This document shows positions 7,815 through 15,858 of a stretch of DNA of 64,000 bases, one piece after another. Origin of the DNA: Rhizobium leguminosarum (lineage in GTDB: Bacteria; Pseudomonadota; Alphaproteobacteria; Rhizobiales; Rhizobiaceae); assembly GCF_001652265.1 (NCBI RefSeq), contig NZ_LWBS01000022.1:1-64000 (forward strand). The letters are read 5' to 3'. The notes beneath the pieces are model-generated. The model saw only the letters and a list, made by a program, of their open reading frames with translations. It ran no database searches and was not told the DNA's origin. A program made the position numbers and the translations under genes. Within the stretch, counting starts at the first letter, position 1; each line of letters begins with the position of its first letter.

Positions 7815-7983
7815 CGATGGTGTTCCTTTCCCGCAGGACCTGGACGGATTTGGAGAGAGCTGCTGTTGCGGCGATCTGCTTGCCTTCGGACTGCCCAAGC
7901 CAACGGGCCGGGTAGAACGCGAGGATGGCGCCGAGGGCGATGGCGGCCGGCAGCTTTATGACGTCGGGGATTAGGGAGAGCAT
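7639..7983 (-). CDS. Rz-like inner-membrane spanin
   Basis: The N-terminus of this 114-aa protein carries one membrane segment (LPAAIALGAILAFYPARWLG, about residues 10-30), then a helical periplasmic region (KQIAATAALSKSVQVLRER) and a hydrophilic tail. I took the ATG at 7983, which overlaps the endolysin stop, instead of the longer frame. An Rz1-like lipoprotein gene is nested in its 3' half, which supports the spanin call. Confidence 0.7.
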   Translation of the reverse strand: MLSLIPDVIKLPAAIALGAILAFYPARWLGQSEGKQIAATAALSKSVQVLRERNTIDDEVSTSDAAALCADLGLPDDQQAECVRRVLSPDAEPADVGHDSENGSTVRKPDCQPQ

Positions 7984-8447
7984 CACAGGCCCTCCAGGCA
8001 GAACTGGCGTTCCTTCTGCCGGCGACGGGCGAGGCCAGGGAAGACGATCCCGGCTGCGCGGTTCCATTTCAGGAGAGCTTCGCAGCCTTCAGCGGTCTTG
8101 CCCTGGTTGATGAGCTTGACCGCGCTGGAGCCACAGGCGGCCTTGATGCCCACATTGTAGCTGAATGAAGTCAGGGCGACGAAACGCGAGTCCGGCAACG
8201 GGACAGTGACGCAGCGCTCAACGCCGGCCGCATAAGTTTGGAGTTCGAGAGAGAGAAGCGCCTTGCACTGCTCGACGGTTTTACGATCACCGGGTTTCAC
8301 GCCGTTCGTGCTGCCATAACACAGCGTCCAAGGCTGACCGCCTGTTGCTGGATCGGGATAGGCGTTCTGTCGAAGGCCTTCGAAGCTTCCGACCAACGCC
8401 ACGGCCATTGCAGCCGCAGCGCTACCTTTCTTGAGCCTACCGGCCAT
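7983..8447 (-). CDS. GH24 endolysin (lysozyme) with SAR-like N-terminus
   Basis: The predicted enzyme (154 aa) has E23 in SFEGLRQNAY, D32 in YPDPATGG and T41 in PWTLCYG, the GH24 muramidase catalytic set. Residues 8-20 are a weakly hydrophobic Ala/Gly-rich stretch just before the catalytic Glu. The Cys in WTLCYG matches SAR endolysins such as those of phages P1 and 21, which are exported by Sec, held in the membrane and later released. The start at 8447 has GGAAAA upstream. It follows the holin-like gene by overlap. Confidence 0.8.
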   Translation of the reverse strand: MAGRLKKGSAAAAMAVALVGSFEGLRQNAYPDPATGGQPWTLCYGSTNGVKPGDRKTVEQCKALLSLELQTYAAGVERCVTVPLPDSRFVALTSFSYNVGIKAACGSSAVKLINQGKTAEGCEALLKWNRAAGIVFPGLARRRQKERQFCLEGL

Positions 8448-8649
8448 TGTCGTTTTCCTTGAGATCCGGTTGATGGATGAGGCGGGCAACTGGTGATGCC
8501 ACCAGAAAGAGGATTGACAGCCAGCGTGGTATCCAGTCGTCGAGATACGGCACGATGTACGGGACGAGCTCGAACAGGCCAGCGAGGTAGACACACCACA
8601 TCGATAGCGACCACGTGAGTACGCGGCGCTTGTTTTTCACAAGACGCAT
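8437..8649 (-). CDS. Holin-like two-helix membrane protein (70 aa)
   Basis: A positively charged N-terminus (MRLVKNKRR) precedes two hydrophobic segments (about residues 12-35 and 43-58), and the C-terminus ends RLIHQPDLKENDNGR. Size, topology and the ARLIxQP tail resemble small phage holins. GGAG precedes the ATG, and the gene overlaps the endolysin start. The holin call rests on topology and position. Confidence 0.65.
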   Translation of the reverse strand: MRLVKNKRRVLTWSLSMWCVYLAGLFELVPYIVPYLDDWIPRWLSILFLVASPVARLIHQPDLKENDNGR

Positions 8650-8756
8650 GGGAGGCTCCGGATTGTGGTTGGGGCATAGAAAGAGGCGGCTACCGGAGGA
8701 TCGCGCTCGACTCTCGATAGAAATAAATCAATGATCCCCCTAAACGGGAGGGGATC

Positions 8757-9068
8757 ATGAGTGACGATCAGGAAAATCGAGTTGTAATCTCGACAGGACA
8801 GCGAATTGCTATCGGCGATGTCTGGTGGGAACTGCGCGACAACTCAACGAAGGTTGACTATGTCGACATTATTTCCGAAGCGCGGCAGTTCAACGGCGTA
8901 ATTCACCTTTCCCTGGGAGGCAGCATTCACGACGCGAATAATGTCGGTGTAGTCTCGGTCACCAACCGGATCAGAATGAACCTTGTCGTGGCTCAGTCTC
9001 TGCACTCCCTGCTTGGGCAGATGATCACTGATGCGCTGAAACCAGCGGACAAAACTCAGACGAATTGA
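8757..9068 (+). CDS. Plus-strand accessory gene inside the lysis region (103 aa)
   Basis: The ATG is preceded by GGGAGGGGATC, a strong ribosome site. The protein has beta-rich segments (VVISTGQRIAIGDVWWEL, GVIHLSLGGS) and a C-terminal helix, VAQSLHSLLGQMITDAL. The pattern of a beta-sheet followed by a conserved NRIRMN-type strand and helix recalls small DUF3467-like proteins, but that is a weak impression. It runs against all the surrounding late genes with its own leader, as expected for a moron expressed in the lysogen. Confidence 0.6.
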   Translation: MSDDQENRVVISTGQRIAIGDVWWELRDNSTKVDYVDIISEARQFNGVIHLSLGGSIHDANNVGVVSVTNRIRMNLVVAQSLHSLLGQMITDALKPADKTQTN

Positions 9069-9106
9069 CGTTTCCATCGCGTCCTCCATGGAGCGAATTG
9101 CGCAGT

Positions 9107-9535
9107 TCAGGCCCGCTTAGGCCCGACCTGCAGCATGTACGGGTAGTAATTCCCGCCGTGCTTGACCGGGTTCCAGCCCAGCCAGAGCTTGAGATAGAAG
9201 CCGAACGGCAGCGGCAGATCGCGCTTTACGGTGAAGGCAGAGGCGATGTCCTCGACACCCAGCAGTTCGGATTGCCAGCCGTTGCATGGGTTTCGCCATG
9301 TCCAGCGGGTTCGCTGCCACCAGAGTTTGAAGCCCTTGGCGGCAGGGTCGAAGCCAGCGACACGCTGCGGGATATAGCCGTCCAGGTCAGCGTTCAGCGT
9401 CGAGAACCACCGCCAGCGGCCGGGGAGAATGGGGCCGTGCTTCATTGACCATGCGGCAAGGAAGGGCGAAAGGACATAGGCCAAGCCAATGAGGGCCATG
9501 TTCGCCGGCAAGTAGGCGAGGTAGCGGAGGATCAT
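9107..9535 (-). CDS. Phage membrane-associated protein, DUF7338-like (142 aa)
   Basis: An N-terminal hydrophobic stretch (YLPANMALIGLAYVLSPFLA) is followed by an aromatic-rich body with LPGRWRWFSTLNADLDGY and TRWTWRNPCNGW. The succession of an N-terminal membrane segment, a P-x-W-F-x-T-x-D-x-x-LDG motif and a W-x-x-RNP motif matches a phage family seen near tail and lysis genes. The function is not known. It overlaps its upstream neighbour by ATGA. Confidence 0.6.
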   Translation of the reverse strand: MILRYLAYLPANMALIGLAYVLSPFLAAWSMKHGPILPGRWRWFSTLNADLDGYIPQRVAGFDPAAKGFKLWWQRTRWTWRNPCNGWQSELLGVEDIASAFTVKRDLPLPFGFYLKLWLGWNPVKHGGNYYPYMLQVGPKRA

Positions 9536-9891
9536 AGTTGCGTCGCCGCGGAGAAGAACTCGTCGACCTGTTGCGGCGAGAAGCCCATGATAGCGAAGCC
9601 TGACGCCATCATCGGGCTATCTTTGACGAAGGTGCCGCTATACTCGAAGGCGTCCTGGGTTTCGCCGTCCTGCTGCGCCACCCAGGCCTTGACCTGGTCG
9701 ATCAATTTGGCACGGCGGAGCTGCAGGCGGAACTGTCGGGCCGAGACAGAAGAGACTGAAGCCTTCGGGTGAAGGAATGCCTGCACCTCTTCGGCTAGGT
9801 CATCGATCGCCTCTTGTGCGATTTCCTGTCTGCCGGCGAATACGCCCTTGATTGCGCCATTTTCGTCGCGCATCACGTAAACCAAAGTCAT
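9532..9891 (-). CDS. Phage tail-fibre-linked hypothetical protein (119 aa)
   Basis: A small helical protein (MTLVYVMRDENGAIKGVFA, then a charged helical middle) lies directly after the tail fibre gene. GGAG 7 nt before the ATG at 9891 decides the start over the TTG at 9897. By position it could be a fibre assembly chaperone, which is inference; no family was recognised. Confidence 0.5.
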   Translation of the reverse strand: MTLVYVMRDENGAIKGVFAGRQEIAQEAIDDLAEEVQAFLHPKASVSSVSARQFRLQLRRAKLIDQVKAWVAQQDGETQDAFEYSGTFVKDSPMMASGFAIMGFSPQQVDEFFSAATQL

Positions 9892-9893
9892 GA

Positions 9894-11225
9894 TCAAGCT
9901 CCATTCATGCGCGGCACGGTATAGTCGTTAAATCCAAGAACTTGGATAGAGAAAGTGCCGCTACCAACGGTCTCAGTTGCCTGAGACTTCAGTATACCCG
10001 TAGAGCGGGTTCGGACCTTCCCCGCAATGCGGCTCTCATGAGCGCTGACTACGTTTACACTTAGCTGTGTTGAAAATTGAGAAACAGTATCCGTGTATAC
10101 AACCAATGCGCCCGACGAGTTTCCGGCCTGACCATTGACAAGATTGAGATTAGCTTCAGTGGAAATACCTACCGGCAAACAAATAAACTGAAAGTCCGCC
10201 GGCGCCCAACCGGCCCCACTTACCTCGGTTACAAGCGTACCGACAATTCGATATTCGTTCCCTTCTTGCACGTATTGGCGGATGACATTGCCCGACGTTG
10301 TCAGCATGACGTTTACGCGGCCAGCAACTTCCCATCCTGCAAGATTTGTTGTTGAAACGAGCGCCGAGGAAGATTGCAGACTAGCCACCCAATCACCGGC
10401 ACCTGTGGTCAGGTTGCGCACAGAGTGAACAAAATAGGTTTTGCTCGCCTGCATGACACCGGTATCAAGGAACCCGCCATTATTGCCGGCGGTGAAAGTG
10501 CCAGACAGGGATTTTGTCAGTGCGGAAGCATAGACGACGTTCTTGGCATTGAAGAATACGTTGCCGGTTTTTATCTGAATAGAAGTGCTGGATACATAGA
10601 CGGTCTCACACCCGACGACGTTGTTGATCTCCGATTTAGCCTGGATCTTGGCAATCACCTTATCCGTGAAGAACGCTGTCCCACTGCAGACGATGAAGGT
10701 GGAATATCCGTTCGGAACGACAAGCGTTGCCGCCCCGTCGATCGTCTCTGCCCCATTCGGATCGATCGTCACGTCCCCGCCGTCGGCGATGACGCAATAG
10801 TGCCAGTTTGCGCCGAGCGTTGCGGCTGCGCTCAGGGTGAGCGTCGCTGCCGCGGTGAAGCGATGGACAGCGTTATCGTCAGACGCAAGTGCCGTGTAAT
10901 CGCCTGACTTCGCCGCGTAGACCGAAGCCCTGTCGAAGGCGACGTCGACGCCGTTCTGGGTGAACCCCAGCAACCCACCGCCCTTCAGATAGAGGCCGGT
11001 CTGCGGGGTCGAGGCGAAGCCGACGCCCGGGGCTGATACCGTTCCGCCTGCGGCCTTCAACGGCGCGACCATCGGTGCCGAGCCGTCGCGCGGCAGCGAA
11101 TTGGTGATTTCGTTGCCGAGGTCGGTGGTCAGCGCGTTCCATGGCACCGGGTCGATAACCTGGCCAACTGAAGGCGTCGTGCCGGCGGGCTTGGAATAGA
11201 CGCCGGTGGATGGATTTCTTGGCAT
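9894..11225 (-). CDS. Tail fibre protein
   Basis: This 443-aa protein starts with a short particle-binding-like segment (MPRNPSTGVYSKPAGTTP, then WNALTTDLGNEITNSL), followed by a TGLYLKGGGLLGFTQNG repeat-like segment typical of phage fibre shafts. A long Ser/Thr/Asn/Val-rich beta region ends in VLGFNDYTVPRMN. N-terminal anchors of this type recur in podovirus fibre and appendage proteins. It sits between the ejection genes and the lysis cassette. Confidence 0.75.
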   Translation of the reverse strand: MPRNPSTGVYSKPAGTTPSVGQVIDPVPWNALTTDLGNEITNSLPRDGSAPMVAPLKAAGGTVSAPGVGFASTPQTGLYLKGGGLLGFTQNGVDVAFDRASVYAAKSGDYTALASDDNAVHRFTAAATLTLSAAATLGANWHYCVIADGGDVTIDPNGAETIDGAATLVVPNGYSTFIVCSGTAFFTDKVIAKIQAKSEINNVVGCETVYVSSTSIQIKTGNVFFNAKNVVYASALTKSLSGTFTAGNNGGFLDTGVMQASKTYFVHSVRNLTTGAGDWVASLQSSSALVSTTNLAGWEVAGRVNVMLTTSGNVIRQYVQEGNEYRIVGTLVTEVSGAGWAPADFQFICLPVGISTEANLNLVNGQAGNSSGALVVYTDTVSQFSTQLSVNVVSAHESRIAGKVRTRSTGILKSQATETVGSGTFSIQVLGFNDYTVPRMNGA

Positions 11226-11293
11226 TCACCTTCTCCAAAAAGAAGCGGCCCCGCGAATTGCGAGGCCTCGACGGCTGTAGTATTGGTTGCGTC

Positions 11294-11527
11294 ATGATCC
11301 GACTTCTGCAAATCGGCTGCATCATTGCGACGACCGCATTGCTTTACGCGGTCGTGTCTGGCGTTGACGCTTTGCGGTATTTCGTTGGTAACGATTTCAA
11401 CGGCGGCGTTATAGTCGGGGTTCTATTCGTGATCGCCCTCTACTTGGTCATTTGCTGGATCGATCCGTCATCGCGTCCTCGCGGTTCCACCGTTCAGAAG
11501 CAGGGCTTTGACGACCGGATCGACTAA
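11294..11527 (+). CDS. Possible small two-helix membrane protein (77 aa)
   Basis: From the ATG at 11294 the frame encodes two hydrophobic helices (IGCIIATTALLYAVVSGV and GVIVGVLFVIALYLVICWI) and a short hydrophilic tail. It occupies the 240-nt gap between two late genes and overlaps the 3' end of the ejection gene antisense by 60 nt. No clear ribosome site is visible, so I hold this with low confidence. It could be a moron. Confidence 0.35.
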   Translation: MIRLLQIGCIIATTALLYAVVSGVDALRYFVGNDFNGGVIVGVLFVIALYLVICWIDPSSRPRGSTVQKQGFDDRID

Positions 11528-13405
11528 TGCGGGCGTCGTTCCCATCCCCTTAGCTTTCATCAGGCCCTCGACCAGCTTTTCACGCTGCTCCCCGATAAGA
11601 GCCCGTGCCAGGCTTTCGCGCGTTGCATTGCCGGTCTCGCTCGACATGAGGGCTTTGACGATGTCGTCGACCTTATCGATAGCGGCCGATCGCGCTGCAC
11701 CGAGAAAGCCGCCGGCCTTGAATGCTTCCTTGACACCGAAATTTCCAACGCCGCCACCCAACTCATTCTGAGCTGCGAGGCGCGCCGCGGTTTCGCTGTT
11801 GCGGGTCACCGTGTTGGCGGTATCGGCATAGATGCTCTCGTTATCGAGCACTTTGAACAGCCGCTCCGCTTTCTCTGGGCCAAACAGGGTTGCGAGACGC
11901 GCGCGGTTCCAGTCGCCCTCCCCCTTGATCAGCCTATTCATGGCGACGATATCGTTGGAATTTGTGCCGACTATGCGGTCAATCTCGGCCCTGGCGCCCT
12001 GAGACAGCCGCAGCGGTACCGCGGAAGGCCCGATCTGCATCCCCTGGGGCTGCGCGCCGCGCTCGACCTCTCCCGCTAGCTCAGAGGGTCTTGGCGCGGT
12101 CCGTCCACTATCCAAAACCTGCTGACCGCGTGTCACTGCCTCGTCTTGGCGGGCAAGCTCGGAGTAACCCGCGTCAATCTCCTTGATGCGGGGGACGGCG
12201 CGCGTGAGGCCGTCGTCGAGCATCTGGCGAGCTTCGGTCAACGCGGAGATCACCTTCGGATCGATTTCCGTCTTCAAAAGGCCGTCAATCGCTTGGCGGG
12301 TCTGAAACATGACGCCGGGATCGGTAGACAGCACATTGGAGTCCGCGATGTTCAGCATGTCACGCACCTGGCGCAGCCGGGCTTGCGCAGGTCCGCGAAG
12401 CCGGCTGATGTCAGCCTCGATCGCGGATGCAATTGGCTCTGTGTTGTACGGCCTGGCCCCGCGGAATACCTCGCGGTAGAGCGGCGAATGAGCATTCTGG
12501 TTTGCGGCGATGTTGGCCTGGATCTCCGACGGGACGACGTTTCGACCAGTCGTTTCATCGATCGTTTGACCAACTCGCGCGTTGGCGCCCGCCGCGCGAT
12601 CGGCGAGCGTAGTCCGAATCGTGGTCTGCGCCGCTCCGGGCGTTGCCGCGAGCGCGCCTGCCTGCTTCTGAAGGTTCGGTCCAAGGTCGGCTGGGATAGC
12701 GTTAGACCCCATCTCCTGCAATTTCTGGGGCAAGCTCACCGCGTCCAGGCCATCGTCAGTAACCGCGCGCCGGAAATAGCCGAACGCCTGCGGGTCCATG
12801 CCAGCCATTCGCGCTGCGGCACGAGTGCGGACGGCATCGGCGAGAGACCGGGCTCCAGCTCCAATGACCTTTCCGGCCACGGGACCACCCAAGCCAAACA
12901 GGCCACCCCAATACATGCCTTCCTTTATCTTCTCCGGATCACCCCCTGAGCGAACACCAGCGTCCGCCCCGCCAATGGTCGCGCCCGTCAAGCCAGAGAT
13001 ACCCGAACGCAGGAGCAAACTTCCGCCCTCTGCTCCAAACGCTGCGGGGGCAGCCATGATTGCCGGGATAGTCCCGGCAACGGCTCCGGTTATCTGCGCC
13101 CCCTTATCGACCATCGGGTTTGCTTCTTTTTCCGCTTTGTTCGCATCATGGATGCGATCCATGACCTGATCATAGGTCTCGTCCGAGAATGCCGCGAGCG
13201 TCGCCGCTGCAGCCCGCTCGATACCGCCACGAATGATCGGGCCAACGATCGGAATACCTTCTAAGATTCCGCCGACGCCTGTTCTGGCGACTGAGATGGC
13301 GTCGTCTGCCGGCAGGCTTTGAGGCTGCTGTGGCTGCCTCTGAAGCCTCAGCCGCGCGGCCGCGATTGCCAGAGCCTGCTGCTGTTCAGGTGTCATTTCT
13401 GCCAT
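11468..13405 (-). CDS. Internal virion / DNA ejection-type protein (645 aa)
   Basis: A Gln/Ala-rich N-terminus is followed by a Gly/Ala-rich hydrophobic block (about residues 105-190, for example GAVAGTIPAIMAAPAAFGAEG) and a long helical region. This composition, and the position right after the lysozyme-bearing protein, fit podovirus ejection proteins that cross the host envelope. It overlaps the upstream gene by 13 nt; an alternative start is Met4 at 13396, which forms ATGA with the upstream stop. The assignment is based on composition and synteny. Confidence 0.6.
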   Translation of the reverse strand: MAEMTPEQQQALAIAAARLRLQRQPQQPQSLPADDAISVARTGVGGILEGIPIVGPIIRGGIERAAAATLAAFSDETYDQVMDRIHDANKAEKEANPMVDKGAQITGAVAGTIPAIMAAPAAFGAEGGSLLLRSGISGLTGATIGGADAGVRSGGDPEKIKEGMYWGGLFGLGGPVAGKVIGAGARSLADAVRTRAAARMAGMDPQAFGYFRRAVTDDGLDAVSLPQKLQEMGSNAIPADLGPNLQKQAGALAATPGAAQTTIRTTLADRAAGANARVGQTIDETTGRNVVPSEIQANIAANQNAHSPLYREVFRGARPYNTEPIASAIEADISRLRGPAQARLRQVRDMLNIADSNVLSTDPGVMFQTRQAIDGLLKTEIDPKVISALTEARQMLDDGLTRAVPRIKEIDAGYSELARQDEAVTRGQQVLDSGRTAPRPSELAGEVERGAQPQGMQIGPSAVPLRLSQGARAEIDRIVGTNSNDIVAMNRLIKGEGDWNRARLATLFGPEKAERLFKVLDNESIYADTANTVTRNSETAARLAAQNELGGGVGNFGVKEAFKAGGFLGAARSAAIDKVDDIVKALMSSETGNATRESLARALIGEQREKLVEGLMKAKGMGTTPALVDPVVKALLLNGGTARTR

Positions 13406-15858
13406 AGCTTACGCCCCGCGGGCGTCATCGCGCCCCATACATCAGCCGGGACACCTTCAGGGGGCGCCCCTACATCCGCCGCCGGCGGAGGGGTCAGATT
13501 TGGCACGTCCGCGATATCGCCAAGCGTCGGCAGCACGTCAGCCTCATTCATGCCGCGCCGCCCGATGATGCCGCGATACTGCCACATGTCGTTGTCCAAT
13601 GCACCACGGTAGGCCGTCATGCGGCTGCGAGCTTCATTGAGGATTGCGGTGCGGGTTGCCGGCTCCAGCCGAGATCCACCATTGACGCTGTTGATAGCGC
13701 CCTGCAGCCAGTCGGGCAGGCTCGAGGTATTGTTGACCATCACCATTTCGCCCTCTCGGACCACCGAGTTCGGGTCCATGATCTTGCCGAGGCCGTAGAC
13801 GAGGTTCAGGTCAGATGCTTTCGAGTCCGTCTTCGCCGTGTCGACCATCGACGAGTAAGAAGGAAGCGCCTGCTGATAGCTCTTATAGGTTGGGAGGTTC
13901 TGAATTTCCTTACGGAGGTTTGACACGTCTTCCGGTTTGAAGCCGGTGCCCTGATAGAGCGGTTCGCCGGTCTGCGGATTGACAAGGCTTTCGCCCGGCT
14001 GGACCGTCACGCCCTTCGGAGCGCTCTTGTAGATGACCCTTCCGGTTCGCTGGTCGACGAGATCACCGTTGACCTCAGACACATTCGGATTGCTGTAATC
14101 CGCGATCTGCTCGCCGCTGAGAGGGTCAATGAGGCGACCATTGACTTCCATCGGCTTGTGGCTCTGGAAAATCGGCTTACCAGTCCTGTTGTCAACGACC
14201 GAGCCGTCAACCGTGCTCGTGCTCGGGTCGCTATAATCAGCGATCACCTTCCCGCTGACCGGATCGACCAGGCGACCGTTCACTTCGACGGGTTTCGGCG
14301 TTGCCTGATAGATCGGCGCGATTGTGCCCGTGCGCGGATCAGTGCGCATAATGGTGCCATCCGGTAGGGTCTGGAAACCATATTCCGGCGGACGCATCAG
14401 CGTCTGAAGCGACTGAGCGGCCATCGCCTTCACCTGAGGGGATGCGTTCGGATTGTTGATCGCCTTGACGAGGGCTTGCGCGCGCGGGTCCGCCATCGGG
14501 TTTGCTGACGACGGCGGAGGAGTGGCACCGTCCAGCGCCTGGGCAAGACGAGCTTGGCCGGACTGCTGCGCCCGCGCAACCTGCTCTGGAGATGCAGGAG
14601 AGCCAGAAAGTAGCGCCGTGAGAATGCCTTTGTTTGGATCGGCATTCATCAGCTGCGGGCTGTTCTGAAACTCGGGCGGGATCTGTGACGAAGGCATGCC
14701 TACAGGCTGCACGCTGGCGACGTTCGACGTCGGGCCGACCGTGGACGTGGGAAGAGGCGGCAACGCAGCCTGCGGGGCTCCCTGTGGCGGGATAGGCTGT
14801 GCCGGAGCGGACACACGCATTTGACCCGCGGCGCCAGGCATGGGAATGCCGATCGAGGGATCAAGGCTTGCGACTTCGCCGGGTGCGGCTGCTTGCGGCA
14901 TGGGAGGCGCGGCGGCGCGCGGCGCTACCATGGGATCGACATAGCCAGGCGTCGGAGCCGGCGCGGGAGGATTGACCGGCGGGGGCGCGACCGGCGGTGC
15001 AGGCGGCATTCCCATGGCCGGATCGGCGCCTGCGACTTGCGCCGGGGAATTGGCGAACGCCATTGCGCGCTTCGTCCACGCATCCCGGCTGTCGTAGTTC
15101 GGGACACCGGGGCGGAGGAACTTATCCGTGAACACTCGGCCGGCTGTCAGCGCGTCCGGAGCCTTGCGCAGATCGGCGAGGACAGCACCTTCCGGCGAGT
15201 TCATCAATTCGTTCTTCAGGAAGCCGTAGTTCCCCTCATAGGTCGACGGATCGAGCTTGTTTTCTGCCGTCCAGGCTTCGAAGTCCTTCCGCCGCGGGCC
15301 GGTCCATTGAGCATAGCCGTAGCCGCCGCGGGAACCAGGAACGAGCGGGTTCACTTCCTGCATCGTGCCGAACCCGGCCGATTCCTGCCCAAGCTGCCCG
15401 ACCACGCCGGCAGCCTGTTCCGGAGAAAGTTGGAAGTCTCTGGAAAGATCACTGACAAGGCGCGGGGCAATCGTATCCCATTCCTTGCCGGTCGATGGCA
15501 GTGCGACATTGCCGCTGCTATCGGTCTTCGGCATGAAAGAGCCGGTAGCGCCCGGATCAGCCGTCTTGTTGCCGCCGAAGATCGACGACAGGAACCCCGC
15601 CGACTTTTCAGGAGGCGTATAAGGCTGCCCGGTGATTGCGGAGATAACCTGAGCGTCGGCCGCGCGCTGATCGTCGCCCTGCTGCTTGATCGCCAAGCCT
15701 CCCATGAGGGCTTGCGCCATGCGCGCAGCGCCTTCCCATGGCGACTGGATCGGGCTGGTGTCGGTGCCCTGCTGAAGCATAGCCGCAGCGAGGCGCTTGC
15801 GCGCGTCCGTGATGTCGCCTTGGCTCTGCCCCGTATCGCCGCCAAAAAGGAAACCCAT
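13393..15858 (-). CDS. Virion ejection protein with phage tail-lysozyme domain (821 aa)
   Basis: A lysozyme-like domain at about residues 135-265 (QAAGVVGQLGQESAGFG, GGYGYAQWTGPRR) matches the phage tail lysozyme family, which cuts peptidoglycan during DNA entry. A long Pro/Ala-rich linker follows. A triplicated motif of the form VNGxLxDPxSGxxIADYS is encoded around 14010-14310, and the C-terminus is helical. The ATG at 15858 overlaps the previous stop (TGATG). The combination of murein hydrolase and long linker is usual for internal core proteins of short-tailed phages. Confidence 0.7.
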   Translation of the reverse strand: MGFLFGGDTGQSQGDITDARKRLAAAMLQQGTDTSPIQSPWEGAARMAQALMGGLAIKQQGDDQRAADAQVISAITGQPYTPPEKSAGFLSSIFGGNKTADPGATGSFMPKTDSSGNVALPSTGKEWDTIAPRLVSDLSRDFQLSPEQAAGVVGQLGQESAGFGTMQEVNPLVPGSRGGYGYAQWTGPRRKDFEAWTAENKLDPSTYEGNYGFLKNELMNSPEGAVLADLRKAPDALTAGRVFTDKFLRPGVPNYDSRDAWTKRAMAFANSPAQVAGADPAMGMPPAPPVAPPPVNPPAPAPTPGYVDPMVAPRAAAPPMPQAAAPGEVASLDPSIGIPMPGAAGQMRVSAPAQPIPPQGAPQAALPPLPTSTVGPTSNVASVQPVGMPSSQIPPEFQNSPQLMNADPNKGILTALLSGSPASPEQVARAQQSGQARLAQALDGATPPPSSANPMADPRAQALVKAINNPNASPQVKAMAAQSLQTLMRPPEYGFQTLPDGTIMRTDPRTGTIAPIYQATPKPVEVNGRLVDPVSGKVIADYSDPSTSTVDGSVVDNRTGKPIFQSHKPMEVNGRLIDPLSGEQIADYSNPNVSEVNGDLVDQRTGRVIYKSAPKGVTVQPGESLVNPQTGEPLYQGTGFKPEDVSNLRKEIQNLPTYKSYQQALPSYSSMVDTAKTDSKASDLNLVYGLGKIMDPNSVVREGEMVMVNNTSSLPDWLQGAINSVNGGSRLEPATRTAILNEARSRMTAYRGALDNDMWQYRGIIGRRGMNEADVLPTLGDIADVPNLTPPPAADVGAPPEGVPADVWGAMTPAGRKLWQK

